Positions 23,752 through 36,566 of a stretch of 64,000 bases of DNA are shown one piece after another. The notes below the pieces were generated by a model. The model saw only the letters and a list, made by a program, of their open reading frames with translations. It did not search any database and had not been told where the DNA came from. Source of the stretch: Voacanga thouarsii (lineage: Eukaryota; Streptophyta; Magnoliopsida; Gentianales; Apocynaceae); contig JANUWF010001720.1 of the NCBI GenBank assembly GCA_026120185.1, positions 755,512-819,511 of the forward strand. The letters run 5' to 3'. Numbering within the stretch: the stretch's first letter is position 1; each line of letters starts with the position of its first letter. The position numbers and the translations under genes are program-made.

Positions 23752-24896
23752 GAAAATTAAAATTTAATTAGTATTATAATTGAATAGAATAATAAATAAT
23801 AATATATATAATTAAAAATAAATTAATAAATATATTATTAATTTCATAAAATAGTAGATAATTTAAAAAACAAAATGTTTCTAAAAATAACATTATTGAA
23901 GTCAATACAATTAAGTTTATAAAAAAGCTTTGTTTTTTATTCTTTCTCTTTTCCATCTTCAATCAACTCTAGTTTCAGTGATGTACTTTGATGTGTATTT
24001 TTTTTTAATTTTTCTATTATACTTTCACTTTTTAAAAATAATTATTACTTTTGAATTTTTTATTTCAAATTGTGTATATCATTTAATGAAATCAAGAATA
24101 TATTTATTATCTTTTTGCAATTGTACCATTTTCATTTAATAATCTTTTGAATAATATTAATTAATTTTTTAATTTCAAAACAATTCTACAAATTTTAATA
24201 AAGATAATTTAGTCTTAAAAAAAAACTCTACAAATATTACGATTTTCTTAATTTATGTAATACTAATAATTATTTTGTACCAAAAAAATATATAAATTTA
24301 TCTTTAATTGACACTAAACCATCATTCTTATTTGTAAATGTTAAAAATAATACACTGCTGCCAAGAACAAAACTATGTGAAGCATTACTAATCAAAGTTG
24401 GCACTCGGCACTATTGTGGAGTAGTATTTTACTGTTGGAGAACAAAACTATTGGTCAATGGGGATTGTAACGGTTAGTTCCAAGAATGATTAAAATCAAG
24501 TGGAGTGGAATTTTATAATATTATTCTAAATTTAAATTTTATTTTCATTTAAATATATTATTATTTTAGAATATTTGTATTTCTCAAAAATTGCCTTTTA
24601 ATATATATTTTTTAAACTCTACTTGTACTTTAAACTTCTCTATAGCTGACCGTCCTTTGATTTTTTGGTCTTTAAATTGGTAAAATAGGATGGAAATTGA
24701 AAAAGCAAATATTTTAATGTTCCAAATATGAAGACAAAGCGTGAATGAAGACAAATATAAAGATTGTTCCAAATATGAAGACAAAGCGTGAATGAATACA
24801 AATATGAAAAAGCAAATATTGAAAAAGCAACTATGAAGACAAAGTGTGAATGATGTGTAACTAAGGGTAAAGCAAATATTTTAATGTAAAGAATCC
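23752..24896. other. AT-rich spacer with a small tandem repeat
   Basis: No gene. At 24715-24880 a unit with TGTTCCAAATATGAAGACAA and AGCGTGAATGA is repeated two to three times at about 45-bp spacing. Confidence 0.5.
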
Positions 24897-25100
24897 GTCG
24901 CAGATAGGATGGTAATCGGATCGGACGAGTTGGGGATTAGAAATCTCAATCTCGCCTTTGCATTCTTTCCGTATCTCTGCTCCCAACTCATTCTCGATAC
25001 GGGGAAAGATGGGGATTTTCACCTTCGGTCCATCGGGGACAAAATAATCTCCAGTCTCAGCCTAACGGGGAATCGGGGATGCGATGGTCCAGTTTTGGCC

Positions 25101-26265
25101 CAACAAAAAAATTTAAATCTAAATAAAATTTGAAATTTTATAAAAATAAAAATTTATATATTCTTAGCAAAAAAAAGAAGTAAATCTAAATAAATTCTAA
25201 ATAAGTACTACTAATATCAAGATTTAATTTAGAAATAATATATACTTATGTGTTAATGTGAGATATTTTATATTAATAATCGAATAAAATTAAACATTTG
25301 TAAATAAGTTTAGTCATGTTCAATTACTAATCCAACAAATACTAACCAATCTTGAACGAAGTTGTGTTTTGAATAAGTTCAACTTTATTCTATTACTAAT
25401 AGAACAAATACTCATTAATGTTGAACAAACTTTTATTCACACAAATATTTATATTTTTATCAAATTTATCATTGTCATCTTAAATAATAGTCAAATCTTA
25501 TATTATTACCAAATCTATTTTGTATCTTATCTCTGTGAGAAAAAATTAAATTTAAAATATTAATTCGAGATAAATAAAATTCGAATTGTAGTATGAGATA
25601 CAATACAGTCATAATTTACAAATGACAACATAATTTTAAAATAAATAATGACTCTAAGGATATAAGTTTATAAAACAAGCATTTTTTGCTCATGCCTCTC
25701 AAAACTTTTAATGGTTTGAGAAATAAACTTATATCCATGCCACTTTACAATGTCATTCTTAATTTCTCATTCATTTTTTCCTCTTAATTGTAACTATTTC
25801 ATAAATGTCTTTTTAAATATATATACAATAATAAAAAATTCTATGAATAAAATTATCTAACATACTCTTAGTCAAATTATTTAAAAAGATTAAAAAAATA
25901 TAATGTTTACTGTCTTAGAGAAATAAGAATAAATAAATAATGTTTTTGAATATTAGAAAAATAAGAATAAATAAATTATGGAGTAATATTAAAATAATAT
26001 TATTAAAATTTATAAAAAGATTATAATGTGTAGAATATCAATGAAAAATAAAATGTTCATAGTGCCTTACCATCCCACCTACTATATTATTTGTTAGTGC
26101 ATTAAAATTACAAATTTATTAATATATGTATATTATTATCTCACATAAGAATCTATAAATTCATAGATCAAGACATATTTTACCTTATCATGGTTAAGTA
26201 GATATAGTACAAGATATATATACACACACATTATATAATTAATATATATATATATATATATATTG
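25101..26265. other. AT-rich interior of the hAT element
   Basis: No gene. Includes inverted words GGATATAAGTTTA (about 25658) and TAAACTTATATCC (about 25725) and a (TA)n run at about 26238-26264. Confidence 0.5.
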
Positions 26266-26269
26266 ATAA

Positions 26270-28165
26270 AGAAGGACAGAACCCCCTAAAGATTTTATTA
26301 AATAATTACAGTACAACCATCTTAATACGCAAAGAGGGGATGCTTAACCTATCCATATTACAAATGCCCTTAGCCTCCAAAGGCAAATCCAGATAATTAG
26401 AGTATGCTACAAGAGCTCGCAACCGACAACTCTTGTTAGCCATAAAATCCGCCAGCTGATTTGCTTCCCTGTATACATGAACCAAAGAGAACAAAGGTAT
26501 TTTAGCAAGGAGAAACTTGATTTTCAAAGCCAAATCCCTTAGATGCCAAGGGACTCTCTAATGCCTTGAAACCATCTGTACTAATGCAAGAGAATCAGAT
26601 TGGACTTGAACATCTGAAACCTTCAACTTCCTGCAAGTTCTGAGACCAAGATGAAGGGCCTCCATTTCAGCCTCGATGTTAGTGGCCAGCCCGAGGAATG
26701 ATGCAAACGCAGAATGAAAAGTTCCATTTGGAAAATGGAGCACCCCTCCAGCCCTAGCATAACCAGTCAGCCCCTTAGATGCGCCATCAATATTGAGGAT
26801 TAAATGCCTATGCATATAAACTTTATCCTTCCATTTTACAGGCCATATATGAACACTCCTCTCAGCAGACTAGGTTGGGTTCAAATATGCCAGTGCTCCA
26901 CACAGTTGGGATGATGCTATGAAAGGAAAATTAGTCGAGAAATCCTTTAAAAAGGACTGAACATTTCTCTGAACTCTAATCATTGATGGTCACTTGTCCT
27001 CAAAAACTACACTATTACACTCCTTCCAAACATTCCATAAAATAGCAGTTGAAAGAACCCTAAGCAATCACCCTTTGGACCCAGAGTATGACCACAAGGC
27101 GGTCAGAATATCATGAGGGGAATGAAGCTGAAGCAAATCCACTGCCTCCAAGAACGGCAACAGAAAAGCTTCCCAAACCCGCTTAACAACCACACAAGAG
27201 AAGAAAAGGTGCATGAATGACTAAGAGTTTGCTTTGCAAAGACAGCACCTAGAAGCCATACTGAAACCCAACCTACTCAAGGAGCAATCCAGCACAAGCA
27301 TACCATTCAGAAACCTCCATTGAAAAATGCAGACCTTAGATGAAATCTTCGATTGCCAAATCTTCCCAAGTAAAGGCCAGTAATCGTTCCTACATCGAAG
27401 CAGGTCAAAGGCTAAAAAAGAGGTGAAGGCTCCAAACGACAAATGCTTCCATATCAACCAATCCTACTCAGAAGATAGAACTAGTGGGATGGAGCGCAAA
27501 ACTGCTAGTGCCAACGAAGGATCTAATAGCCTCAGTATGAGCCCTATATTCCAAAAACCATTCGTCACATAGTCTGAGAGCTGAAGCTAACCACAGTGGA
27601 CAGTGGAGTTAACCGAAGCCAAAGAATCTGAACCCCACCAGTTATTATACCAGAAAGAACATTGGCCATTCCCAACCTCAACACCAACACAGGAAGATGC
27701 AGATTCCCTGGCCCTAAGCATACGTTTCCACACATGCAACGGTCGTGTGTAAATAGGAAATAGCAAAGGATGAATAGCACCATCGGAATACTTAGACCAC
27801 ATAAAAAGAACCCACAGAGTATTACGGAGCCTAAAACGCCACCATAGCTTATACGCATAGGTGTCTGAGACATGCACCCATCAATGGATTCCCAAACCAT
27901 TTTCATCATAAGGAAAGCATAACGAGGGCCAAGATTTCCAGTGGCGCCTTGTGCCTAGGTGATGCGTCCCCCAGAAAAAATGGGCAAAAGAGCGATTTAG
28001 TTCCTCAAAAAGATTGACAATGGGACCGAGACTGAATGCAAAACATGAATAGGGATGGATGCCAGAACTAACTTGAGCAGCACAAGCCTACCAGCTTGGG
28101 ACAAAAATTTAAACTGCCAACCCGAGATCCTGGAACGAATCTTCTCTAGCAATGATAAGAAATAT
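26270..28165 (-). pseudogene. L1-like LINE fragment: RT C-terminus, zf-RVT, RNase H
   Basis: On the minus strand, in order: the RT C-terminal part (RIRSRISGWQFKFLSQAGRL, then VLLKLVLASIPIHVL) near 27990-28165; a middle part at 27565-27909; a zf-RVT region with WQSKISSKVCIFQWRFLNG and CCLCKANS near 27221-27400, then HLFFSCVVVKRVW; and an RNase H-like domain with LNIDGASKGL, EAEMEALHLGLRTC, VQSDSLALVQ and HVYREANQLADFMA at 26336-26815. This is the 3' half of a plant L1-type ORF2. Stops separate the pieces. Both ends lie in TA-rich DNA of the host hAT element, so any target duplication is hard to see. Confidence 0.85.
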
Positions 28166-28859
28166 ACCTTCTTAATATAAATATATATTTACACATACTA
28201 TGTATATAAATATATACACATTCTATATAGTATGTATATATTTTATTTTTACATATACTATATATAATTATTGTATATATATAATATAAATTATAATTTT
28301 TATACATATGCACTATGCAGGCTGGGCAGGCCGGGGGCGAGGACGGGACGGACTGGGCAGAGTCGGAGACGAGCCGGGGATCATGCTATCCCCGTTCTTG
28401 GCCCGGCTCCGCCTAGCGGGCCGAGGTGTAGAGCCTTCCCCCGGCTCCATCTCTACTTAAATCAGGGAATCTCTGGCCCAATTAGGTCGGGTCGGGCCGG
28501 ACCCCCAATTTATACGAGGAAATTGCCATCTCTAATCGCAGACTGTGATGTGAATAAATCTTCAAAGAAATAGTAGATCTAATCGGCAAACTTCTACTAA
28601 TTAAAAGAAAGTGGCAGACAGCGAAATGCATCATTTTCCACCGCCTCTCATCCACCTAGATTCCATTTTAGCCTTTTGCAATAATGTCATGTGTCTAAGA
28701 TAGCAAATTATTTAATTCTTCCTTCTCTCGTGAACATTTCAAGAACTTCAGCTAAACAGTTTGCTATTTCAGAGGAAAAGTGATGTTTCCTTACGGCAAA
28801 AATAGATGATGGCTGATAACAAAAGATTCAACTAGTAGCAGCAACATAACATAACATAA

Positions 28860-31441
28860 AAAATTAAATTTGTGGCAGATCTGTCATAGACTGTCACGGA
28901 TTAGTCACAAAATAATTGTAAAATTTATTCTTCTGTAACAAATCTATGACAGATTATTGTGGATTTGCTATGGAATCAATTCAATTCATCAATTTCGTGG
29001 CAAATTACAATGGATTTGTGAGGGAACCAGTAAATAAAAATTTAAAACACATTCAATTATTAATTCCTAATTTCATTTTAAGACTAAATAAGTTATAGAT
29101 TAAATAAGACTACATTTTTTAAACCATTTGATCTTTACTTTTCAAAGGATGTCGAATTACAATTTGAGTGTTTCAATTAATATTGTACAACGGGGCTTTG
29201 TTGGATTCCTTCCTAGCTCCATATTGCTATATTAGTTAATTCAGTAAGTAAGAGACATTTGGGCTTCATTATGAGGCGCTGGGACACAACTTCAAATTCC
29301 ATGTATATTACCAATAAAGTTAGCTCAAGGAACGCATAATAAAATTTTCTTATTCTTTTTATCACTATTTTACCTAACATATTTTTTGTATATTCTAAAT
29401 GGTAATATAGTTAATTACACTGATATTTTCAATGGCTCTTGTTGTAAAAATAAAAAAAATTATATCATATCTTTTAATTTTTTTATTTTAATACACACAT
29501 ATATTTCGACACATAAAAGTATTACATTTTATTTTAAATTCGTATCAATTCTTTTTCAAGAATAAATAAGTTAGAGATAAAAAAATAAAATGTTTATAAA
29601 ATATTTGACAATTTTAATCAAAATATTTGGAATAAAAATAAATATAATAAAAATTAGAATAAAAAAGGAAAAAATAAATCTGTGGCAAATCTCTCACAAT
29701 TTGCTAGGGATTTTCCATGAAATAACACAATCCGTGGCAGCAATTTGCCACGAAAAATAATTAATGAAATTAAAATGGTATTCCGTGCAAAACACATGAT
29801 AAAATTTTCTTATTATTTTTATCACTATTTTACCTAATATATAATTTGTATATTCTAAATGGTAATATAGTTAATTGTATTTATATTTTCAATGGCTTTT
29901 GTTGTAAAAAAAAAAATTTATATCATGTCTTTAAAATTTTTTATTTTAATACACACATATATTTCAACATACAAAAATATTACATTCTATTTTAAATTTG
30001 TATCAATTATTTTTCAAGAATAAATAAGACAGAGATAAAAAAAAGTAAAATATTTATAAAATATTTGACCATTTTAATCAAAATGTATGGAGTAAAAATA
30101 AATATAATCAAAATTAGAATAAAAAAGGATGTCGATAGTGCACGATTAGCTACGGAATAATTGAGAAATTTATTCTTCCGTGGCAAATTCGAAGTGGCAA
30201 ATTCGTGACAGATTACTACGAATTTGTCACGAAATCAACTCAATTGACCATTTCCGTGGCAATTCGGTAGCAAATTGCCACGGATTTGCGAAGGAACTAG
30301 TAAATAAAAATAAATTTTAACATTCTTTTTATCTCTATTTTACCTAACACATTTTTTGATATATTCTCAATTATAATACATTAAATTAAACTCAAAAGAC
30401 TCATAGAAATATTTCAAAATAAGTGACATGCCTATTTTACTACTTGTTGTTACATGTATAATTTATTTTATAAACACAAATAACATATGAATATTATCAA
30501 AATCTATAAACAATAAGGTAGTGTTTTTAAAAGGAGATAAAGGAATACAAAAATTCATATTTGTTCTCAATAATTATTGAATTAGAATTAATGTGAATTA
30601 ATATAATAAAAGAATTGACAAAAAATGTAAAAAAACAAATCCGTGGCAGATCCCTCGTAGACTACCATAGATTAGCAATGAAATAATTGAGAAATTTATT
30701 CTTCCGTGTCAGATTGCAACGGATTTGCCACGGAATCAACTCAATTGACCAATTCCGTGGCAAAGTGCTGGGGATTTGCAAGGGAATCGGTAAATAAAAA
30801 AATTAAAATACATTCAATTACTAATTCCTAAATTTCATTTTAAGACTAAATAAGTTATAGATAAACAAATCAAAAAGTTTATAAAACATTTGTTCTTTGC
30901 TCTTCAAATAATGTCGAATTACAATTAATACAAATTAATATAACAAAAAAATTAGAACAAAGAAGAAGAAAAAATAAATTAGTGGCAAAGCCTTAGCCAT
31001 TTGCTTGGGATTGGCCACGAACTACAAGCCATGGCAAATTGTCCGTGGCAAATCCCTAGCAGTTTGCTAGGGATTTGTTGCAAAAATATTTAATTTTATT
31101 AAAAATTATTCCTTGACAAATATGTGGCAGATTGTCACGGATTTGCAAAGGAATACAACTATTGGAAAATGCTGTAATTTTGCAACAAAAATTTTCATCG
31201 CAATTCCGTGGCTAATTTCTTGTACAATTTTTTGGTACTTTTGTTTTTCTACCGATTTGCGACGGAATATGTTTTCATCGCTAGTTGCTATTGTTTCCAT
31301 CGCAATTCCATGGCAAATAGCCACAGATTTGCTATGGTAGTCTGTCTCTCGCAATTTGCTTTGTCTTTTGCGATTTCATGGCAAATCCTTCGTTAATTGC
31401 CATGAAAAATTTCATGACAGATTCACAGTTTTCTTATTGTG
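28860..31441. repeat. CACTA subterminal repeat array, right, with tandem duplication
   Basis: Clusters of the GCCACGGATTTGC-type word lie at about 28865-29030, 29680-29770, 30150-30300, 30640-30790 and 30980-31420, separated by AT-rich filler. The filler at 29336 onward recurs at 29806 onward (period about 470 bp). Filler at about 30300-30600 and 30785-30960 matches, inverted, 5600-5900 and 5270-5400 of the other CACTA end. Confidence 0.85.
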
Positions 31442-34140
31442 TTTAGGTCATTGTTTTCACCATTTATGGGTTGCAAAACAATTTTATAAATTTTTCATGA
31501 AGGTTGAAGTATTGTAGCACTCATCTACATAGGCACAAGGGTCTAGTCCTTTCTTGTGAAATGTTGCTATAACATGAACACAAGGGATACTAGATATACT
31601 CCATTCCTGACAACTGCATGTTATTGTCTTCAAATCAACAAAGAACTGTTGCTTTTGAGGTCCTGCAACTTGGTATCCATCCAACCCATTCCAAACAACC
31701 CTCCAATCCACTACATCTATAACTCTCTTCTCAACTATCTCTCTTATCCTTGAGCAACATGGATTTGGATGCCTTTCCATCATTTTTGATAGTTTTCTTT
31801 CAATCCTTTCCATTATCAGTATGCGGATCATTTCCATCATTGTAAGAATAGGTTGGTCCCATACATCCAGAATGAATGCATTGAATGGTTCCAACAGGTT
31901 ATTGCAAAGTATATCACATTTTAACTTAGTTAGGAAGAATGCTATGCACCAATGTCCAGGATTAGGGAAATTGCTAACCCATCTACGAGCATTTTCATCA
32001 TATTCTTTCAACTCTTCCATTGTTGCTCTGTGTAATTGTTAGTTTGTTGCTATTGCAATTTTCACAACTTATCTTTGAGAACTTTACCTCTATGCTGCTT
32101 TTTGTAGTTATTGTACATATGTTGCACACAATATCTATGCTCATAATTTGGCAATACCTCTATTAAAGCTGCATCAAGGCCCTATGAAGCATCTATTGAA
32201 TAACATAAGAACTCATGTATAAGCATATATCCATGAGAAGAAATTTCTGATTTGTAAGAAAAAAATAAGGTGTAAATATAACCTTTTGTCTATCAAATAT
32301 AAAGGTCCATGAATATCCTCTATTAGGAATGTTCAAGTCTTCTAATAAAAGCTAAAAAAACCACAGCCATTGTTTTCTGGCTTCTTTCTTAATGCATACG
32401 GGATGGGCCAAAACCTATTGTCTGCATCAACAACTACAGCTATCAAAAACTGTCCTCTATAAGGCCCCTTTATAAAGCACCAATCCACACCAATTATCTA
32501 TCTACAATTAGCTAAAAAGCTTTTCTTTAAAGGCCCAAGACAACAATACATTCTCATAAACCTAAGCTCTTTTCCTGATTCTCTGAAATTTTGATGATGA
32601 ATCTCAATTGTTATGACTGGGTGTGTTCTATTAATCTCTCCTACATATTTCCAAATCATTGCATATTGAATCTCTTCGGTATCAGTGATCAATTCCCTAG
32701 CATAGAATTTAGCATGATATGCTTGATGGTAATTTCAGACTTGTAGTCTTCCTTTTTATTTGCCTTAGTAGTTTTATTAACATATTTCTGTTTGCCCTGA
32801 TCCTCTCTATATTTTGCTATAATTAGTAGATTCTTCCATTGGTGGTTGCAGCTATTATGTTTCAGCTTAATTGTCTTTATTACCAAATCAGTGTTGCTTG
32901 TTGCATTCTCAACAAAAGCAAATACCACCCCAACTATAATTTGGACTCTTACGCCTTGCTCTCACTCTTTTTGGCTCACTAGGCTTACCTTCTTGTATCA
33001 AATAATTCCTAATAGCTTCCTTAAACTCCGCTGCACTTGCAAATTTCATCCACAATTCAAACCTTGGATTGTCCATGTCTCTCTTGGAATTGAAGTCCTG
33101 ATACCTATTCCTATACTCATCCAATTTCATGTTTGATCTTTCAACACTATGTAACTCATCATTCATTACTCCATCATCAGTTTCTATTTCATTATCCTTA
33201 TTATTTTGGCCACCACCACTGTTACCCATATTATTAGCATACCCATTGTTCTGCCCGACACCATTTGTGTCTATATTTCCAATGTCACCATTGTTCTCAC
33301 CAACAGAATTTGTGCCATCATTTTCTGTACCCCTCTCTCCTGATTGAAACTCATGAAAAACATTATCTTCATATATATATGTTCATCATAACAGTAGTCC
33401 TCATCATCTGTAAAATGTTGAACTTCACAATCTTTATCATCAAAAATATCTAATTCTGGTAGATTCTGAACATGCTCCCTATTGGTCCCAACTTCTTCTT
33501 ATGAGTTGAACCATCCATCATCTTGCCCTTTTGCACACCGATGGTCACACTTATCAGCCCTCTCCTCCCCAATTCTTATGTTTTCAGTTTTTTCTGCCCT
33601 GGGCATAGTATCATTTGTTGCATATTATTTTTCTATTTCCCCAACCATTTCCTCATATATTCTTATGTTTACAGTTTTAGGTTGATTTTAACCCTTAGCT
33701 TCCTATGCTACCAGTTCAGGACCATTTGATTCATCACTTGCCATCATATCTATCTTTGATATGATGTCATCTAATATTTCTTTCTCTGATTTCTCAGTTT
33801 CACAGACCATTCTACTCTTCTTTTTTCCCTTGTCTTGAACTGGTATATCAGGTTGCAATACCTCTTCTTTTACTATTTTGTCTAGCCTAGCATTCTGATG
33901 ATACTCAGCTGTTTTGTCATACTGGAATAGATAATTAACAATCTCCAACCTTTTCCAATCTCTATCATTAAATTGATAATCATTTGCACTTACCTGATGG
34001 AATCCTCCTATCACGGCAACATCATCAATAATCTCTATCTCTGACAAGTTAAAGGTCTGTTGTGTTGTGCCCTCATTCTCTATCTCTTCATCAATAATAA
34101 TAACATTATCAATCTCTTTATCTGATATTTTATCATTGGT
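31442..34140 (-). pseudogene. MULE-1 transposase, central part (DNA-binding, MULE and SWIM domains)
   Basis: Reading leftward on the minus strand: an acidic region (SEIEIIDDVAVIGG and IISKIDMMASDE, 33703-34140); a DBD_Tnp_Mut-like domain with NPRFELWMKFASAAEFKEAI (about 32940-33090); the MULE catalytic region with GVDWCFIKGPYRGQF near 32460-32510 and ALIEVLPNYEHRYCVQHMY near 32100-32180; and a SWIM zinc finger TCSCQEWSISSIPCVHVIA (about 31570-31640), followed by GLDPCAYVDECY. Mutator transposases cut and join element ends in the nucleus. Several stops and frameshifts (for example around 32060-32500) mark it as dead. Coding ends exactly at the CACTA terminus and resumes at 17011. Confidence 0.88.
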
Positions 34141-34180
34141 CCGAAGGCTTCAAATGGCAAAAATAATCAAAACGAAAGTA

Positions 34181-36001
34181 TGTTAGGAAAACGAAACATT
34201 TACCTTTGTGATTGAATGGCCCTCTTCGGACTAGTGTAGATGTCTATAAGCATATTTGAGGCTAGTGGATTACATCTTTGTAAACGTCTATTGTATCTCA
34301 TTCATGCGAAGCCTTTAATCTTCCGAAATAGTGCCCGTAGCACAGCCGGTAAAGGTTTAAAGAAGTGGGTTTGCAATACGTTTCTCTTCACTGTGAGTGT
34401 TTCATAGATCTTTGTTTCTGTGAATTGGATTTCTTCTTGAACGATTTGGTTTTCTCTGTGTATTGCCCAATGAAAAGCCGAGCCATTATAGCTTCAATTC
34501 CTTTTTCATTTACACACCCCGAGAGAGTGGCCACCTGCGTGAAAACAGAAAGCTCCATACTTTTTGTTATCTTTCACGCAAAATAACACGAGATCCATCC
34601 CGTGTTTTAATTAATTAATTAATTAATTTTTTTAAAAATATTGATTTTACCATTGGTCTTATTTATTTGGCCAAATAAAATTATTTACTCTTGGGGTTTG
34701 AACACCTATAAATAATAAATTTTAATTAATTATTTTCTAAATTTTATTAAACAACCTAATAAATAATTAACAAACCCAAATAAACCAATAAAACATTAGG
34801 CCTAATATCTAGTTTTATATCTAGATTAATTTTTTAATTATTCAATCTAGGCCTTGGACCCTGAATGCTTAATTAACTAATTAAACTAGATAAAATAAAT
34901 ACTCTTTCTTAGGTCTTTTATTTTATTTCGGTCCAATAATACATTAGACTAATAAAATAAAATAAAATCATAATTATCAAGACCAATTCTTTAACCCAAA
35001 TCTTTCACGACTTAAGGGCCATTTTGGGGACCAAAAGACACATCACATTGGCTACTAAAATGACCAAAATACCCCTACTATATAAATAATTATATTTTGT
35101 ATTTTAAATATTTCATAATATCACCATAAAAAAATATTGATCCCAAGGACAATGCTGCATTAGCAAAGTCTTCGAACTATAGGTGTAATGACTAAAATAC
35201 CCCTCTACACATCGTCGTGAAATTAGAGAGGAAGAGTATACTAACACCTCTCTAATAAACATCTACTATTTTTAGACCTTTAGTCCAATGATCTATGACT
35301 TTTGGAATGTTTCTACTTTCCAATGGAGTTATCCTAAAGTAAACATCCAAGTCATGTTCCCCAGAGCCCTGGATAATTAGATCATTTGAACAGTCATAAG
35401 GAAAGATATAGCGTAGAAGCTATCTTGTATAAGTTCTGTCTTAACTAACTAGTCACATATATCCTAACATACAAGTATATTGGTTCTACGAAAGAACCTC
35501 AACTACAGTATATCAAAGTATATGCTTCTAGTTTCGTCAGACTACGAATTCATACTTAAGCGGTAGAATATTAATCCACGTTGTAATAGTAATATTCTAA
35601 GTTTCTTTTAAATAGTACTTTTAGAAACCACTATTACTGGTCTTATTCTACGTATTCGAAACACGCTCATGCTATGAAGTGAGTGGACTACTCACTGGCT
35701 AAAGGTAAGCCATTCCCCATTTTGAATTCATAACACAATAACCTATACATGACGAGATTCTCATTCTCATCAATCGGTTAAGAACAAACATTTATGTGTT
35801 AAATAACCCGTGATACATACCTTACTTTGAAAGACCACCATTCATAAGAATCACTTACTTAAATACAATGGGTCCTTTCCAAATGAAAATAGTGCACAAA
35901 TAAAATGTAAATTTACAAACAAATTTGGAGAATAAATTCTTTTATTAATAAATTCGATAATTACATTAGATAAACTAATTTAGAGGGCATATATTCCAAC
36001 A
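34181..36001 (-). mobile_element. Probable solo Copia LTR inside the MULE-1 gene
   Basis: Spans TGTTAGGAAAACG... to ...ATATTCCAACA, so both ends have TG..CA form. On the minus strand it opens TGTTGGAATATATGCCCTCT, a common start of plant Copia LTRs. No coding sequence in 1.8 kb. It separates MULE-1 exon sequence ending near 36002 from that starting near 34140. The flanking five bases (AAGTA, TAGCC) do not match, so the left border or the solo-LTR reading is uncertain. Confidence 0.6.
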
Positions 36002-36566
36002 TAGCCATGTCACTTTTTTCCACAAGAGCATTTGCTGAGCTGGGGCCCACCTTACTATTATGATTTGGAATCCATTCCAACCAAAGCCCTTCTGTCCTAA
36101 GTTTGTTATTCCTTTTTTTTTTTTCCTTCTTGGGAGGCTAACAGAACTTGGACCCTCCTCAATGATCTCTTCAATCACTACAAAAGAAGTCTTTTGAGGT
36201 GCATTCTTGTAAAATTATTTTACCTCCTTCCTATTGCTATCATGACAGAAAAACTCAATTACTTTCACTTTCTTGGCAAGTTTACACATTTTTTCCATTT
36301 CAACATCACTATATATCAACACTAAACCAGTCTTAAAATCCCTAAACATACTTTAAATAAAAGAGCAATGTCTACTCGTTGTCCTCAAGATGCCCCAGAA
36401 ATTTAAAAAATATACAAACTTGGTGCACATTAGTTGTAGAAACCCTATAGTAATCTACATAGTCTATCCGTTTACCCTTATACCCTATATCTCCTTCAGC
36501 TATAGATATTTTGCCACTATGATATACCTTCAATGTGAAATATTCATCATCCATATCTGTCCACAT
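36002..36566 (-). pseudogene. MULE-1 transposase, N-terminal exons (PB1-like domain)
   Basis: The frame at 36372-36566 starts MWTDMDDEYFTLKVYHSGKI and continues GYKGKRIDYVDYYRV. This matches the PB1-like domain found at the N-terminus of many plant Mutator transposases (a [D/E]xFTLKVHHGG-like opening and a later [V/I]DY[V/I]D). The following exon-like stretch (36002-36178) has IEEIIEEGPSSVSLPRRKKK, an acidic-to-basic linker. The intron between them is inferred. Confidence 0.65.

Larger units (their letters stand above)
24905..28534 (+). mobile_element. hAT-type element carrying an L1-like LINE fragment
   Basis: Left end TAGGATGGTAATCGGATCGG and the reverse complement of the right end, TAGAGATGGCAATTTCCTCG, are TIRs. 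Flanks GTCGCAGA (24897-24904) and ATCGCAGA (28535-28542) agree at seven of eight positions, as for hAT. GC-rich terminal zones (about 24905-25100 and 28320-28500) enclose an AT-rich centre with (TA)n. No hAT transposase is seen. A shorter relative with the same ends is at 60507-61443. Confidence 0.75.
17012..31441 (-). mobile_element. CACTA transposon inserted in the MULE-1 transposase
   Basis: The left end CACTACAAGAAATCTGCCG (17012) pairs with the reverse complement of the right end, CACAATAAGAAAACTGTGAA (31441). Subterminal arrays of TTTGCCACGGAAT-type repeats occupy 17012-17940 and 28860-31441. Flanking trinucleotides are TTC and TTT, one mismatch from the 3-bp CACTA duplication. Independent support: MULE-1 transposase coding (QPINGEN) stops at 31442 and resumes at 17011 (KLEVDGVKLEPP). 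A remnant of the element's second ORF (transposase_24 type) lies at 18421-18830. No TNP2 gene remains, so it is non-autonomous. It contains an RKD-like gene copy and nested RTE and hAT elements. Confidence 0.83.

Noticed and set aside
25650..25740. Hairpin (GGATATAAGTTTA / TAAACTTATATCC) as a terminator or miRNA
   Set aside because: Arms of about 13 bp with a loop over 50 bases in AT-rich transposon DNA are expected by chance; no supporting context.
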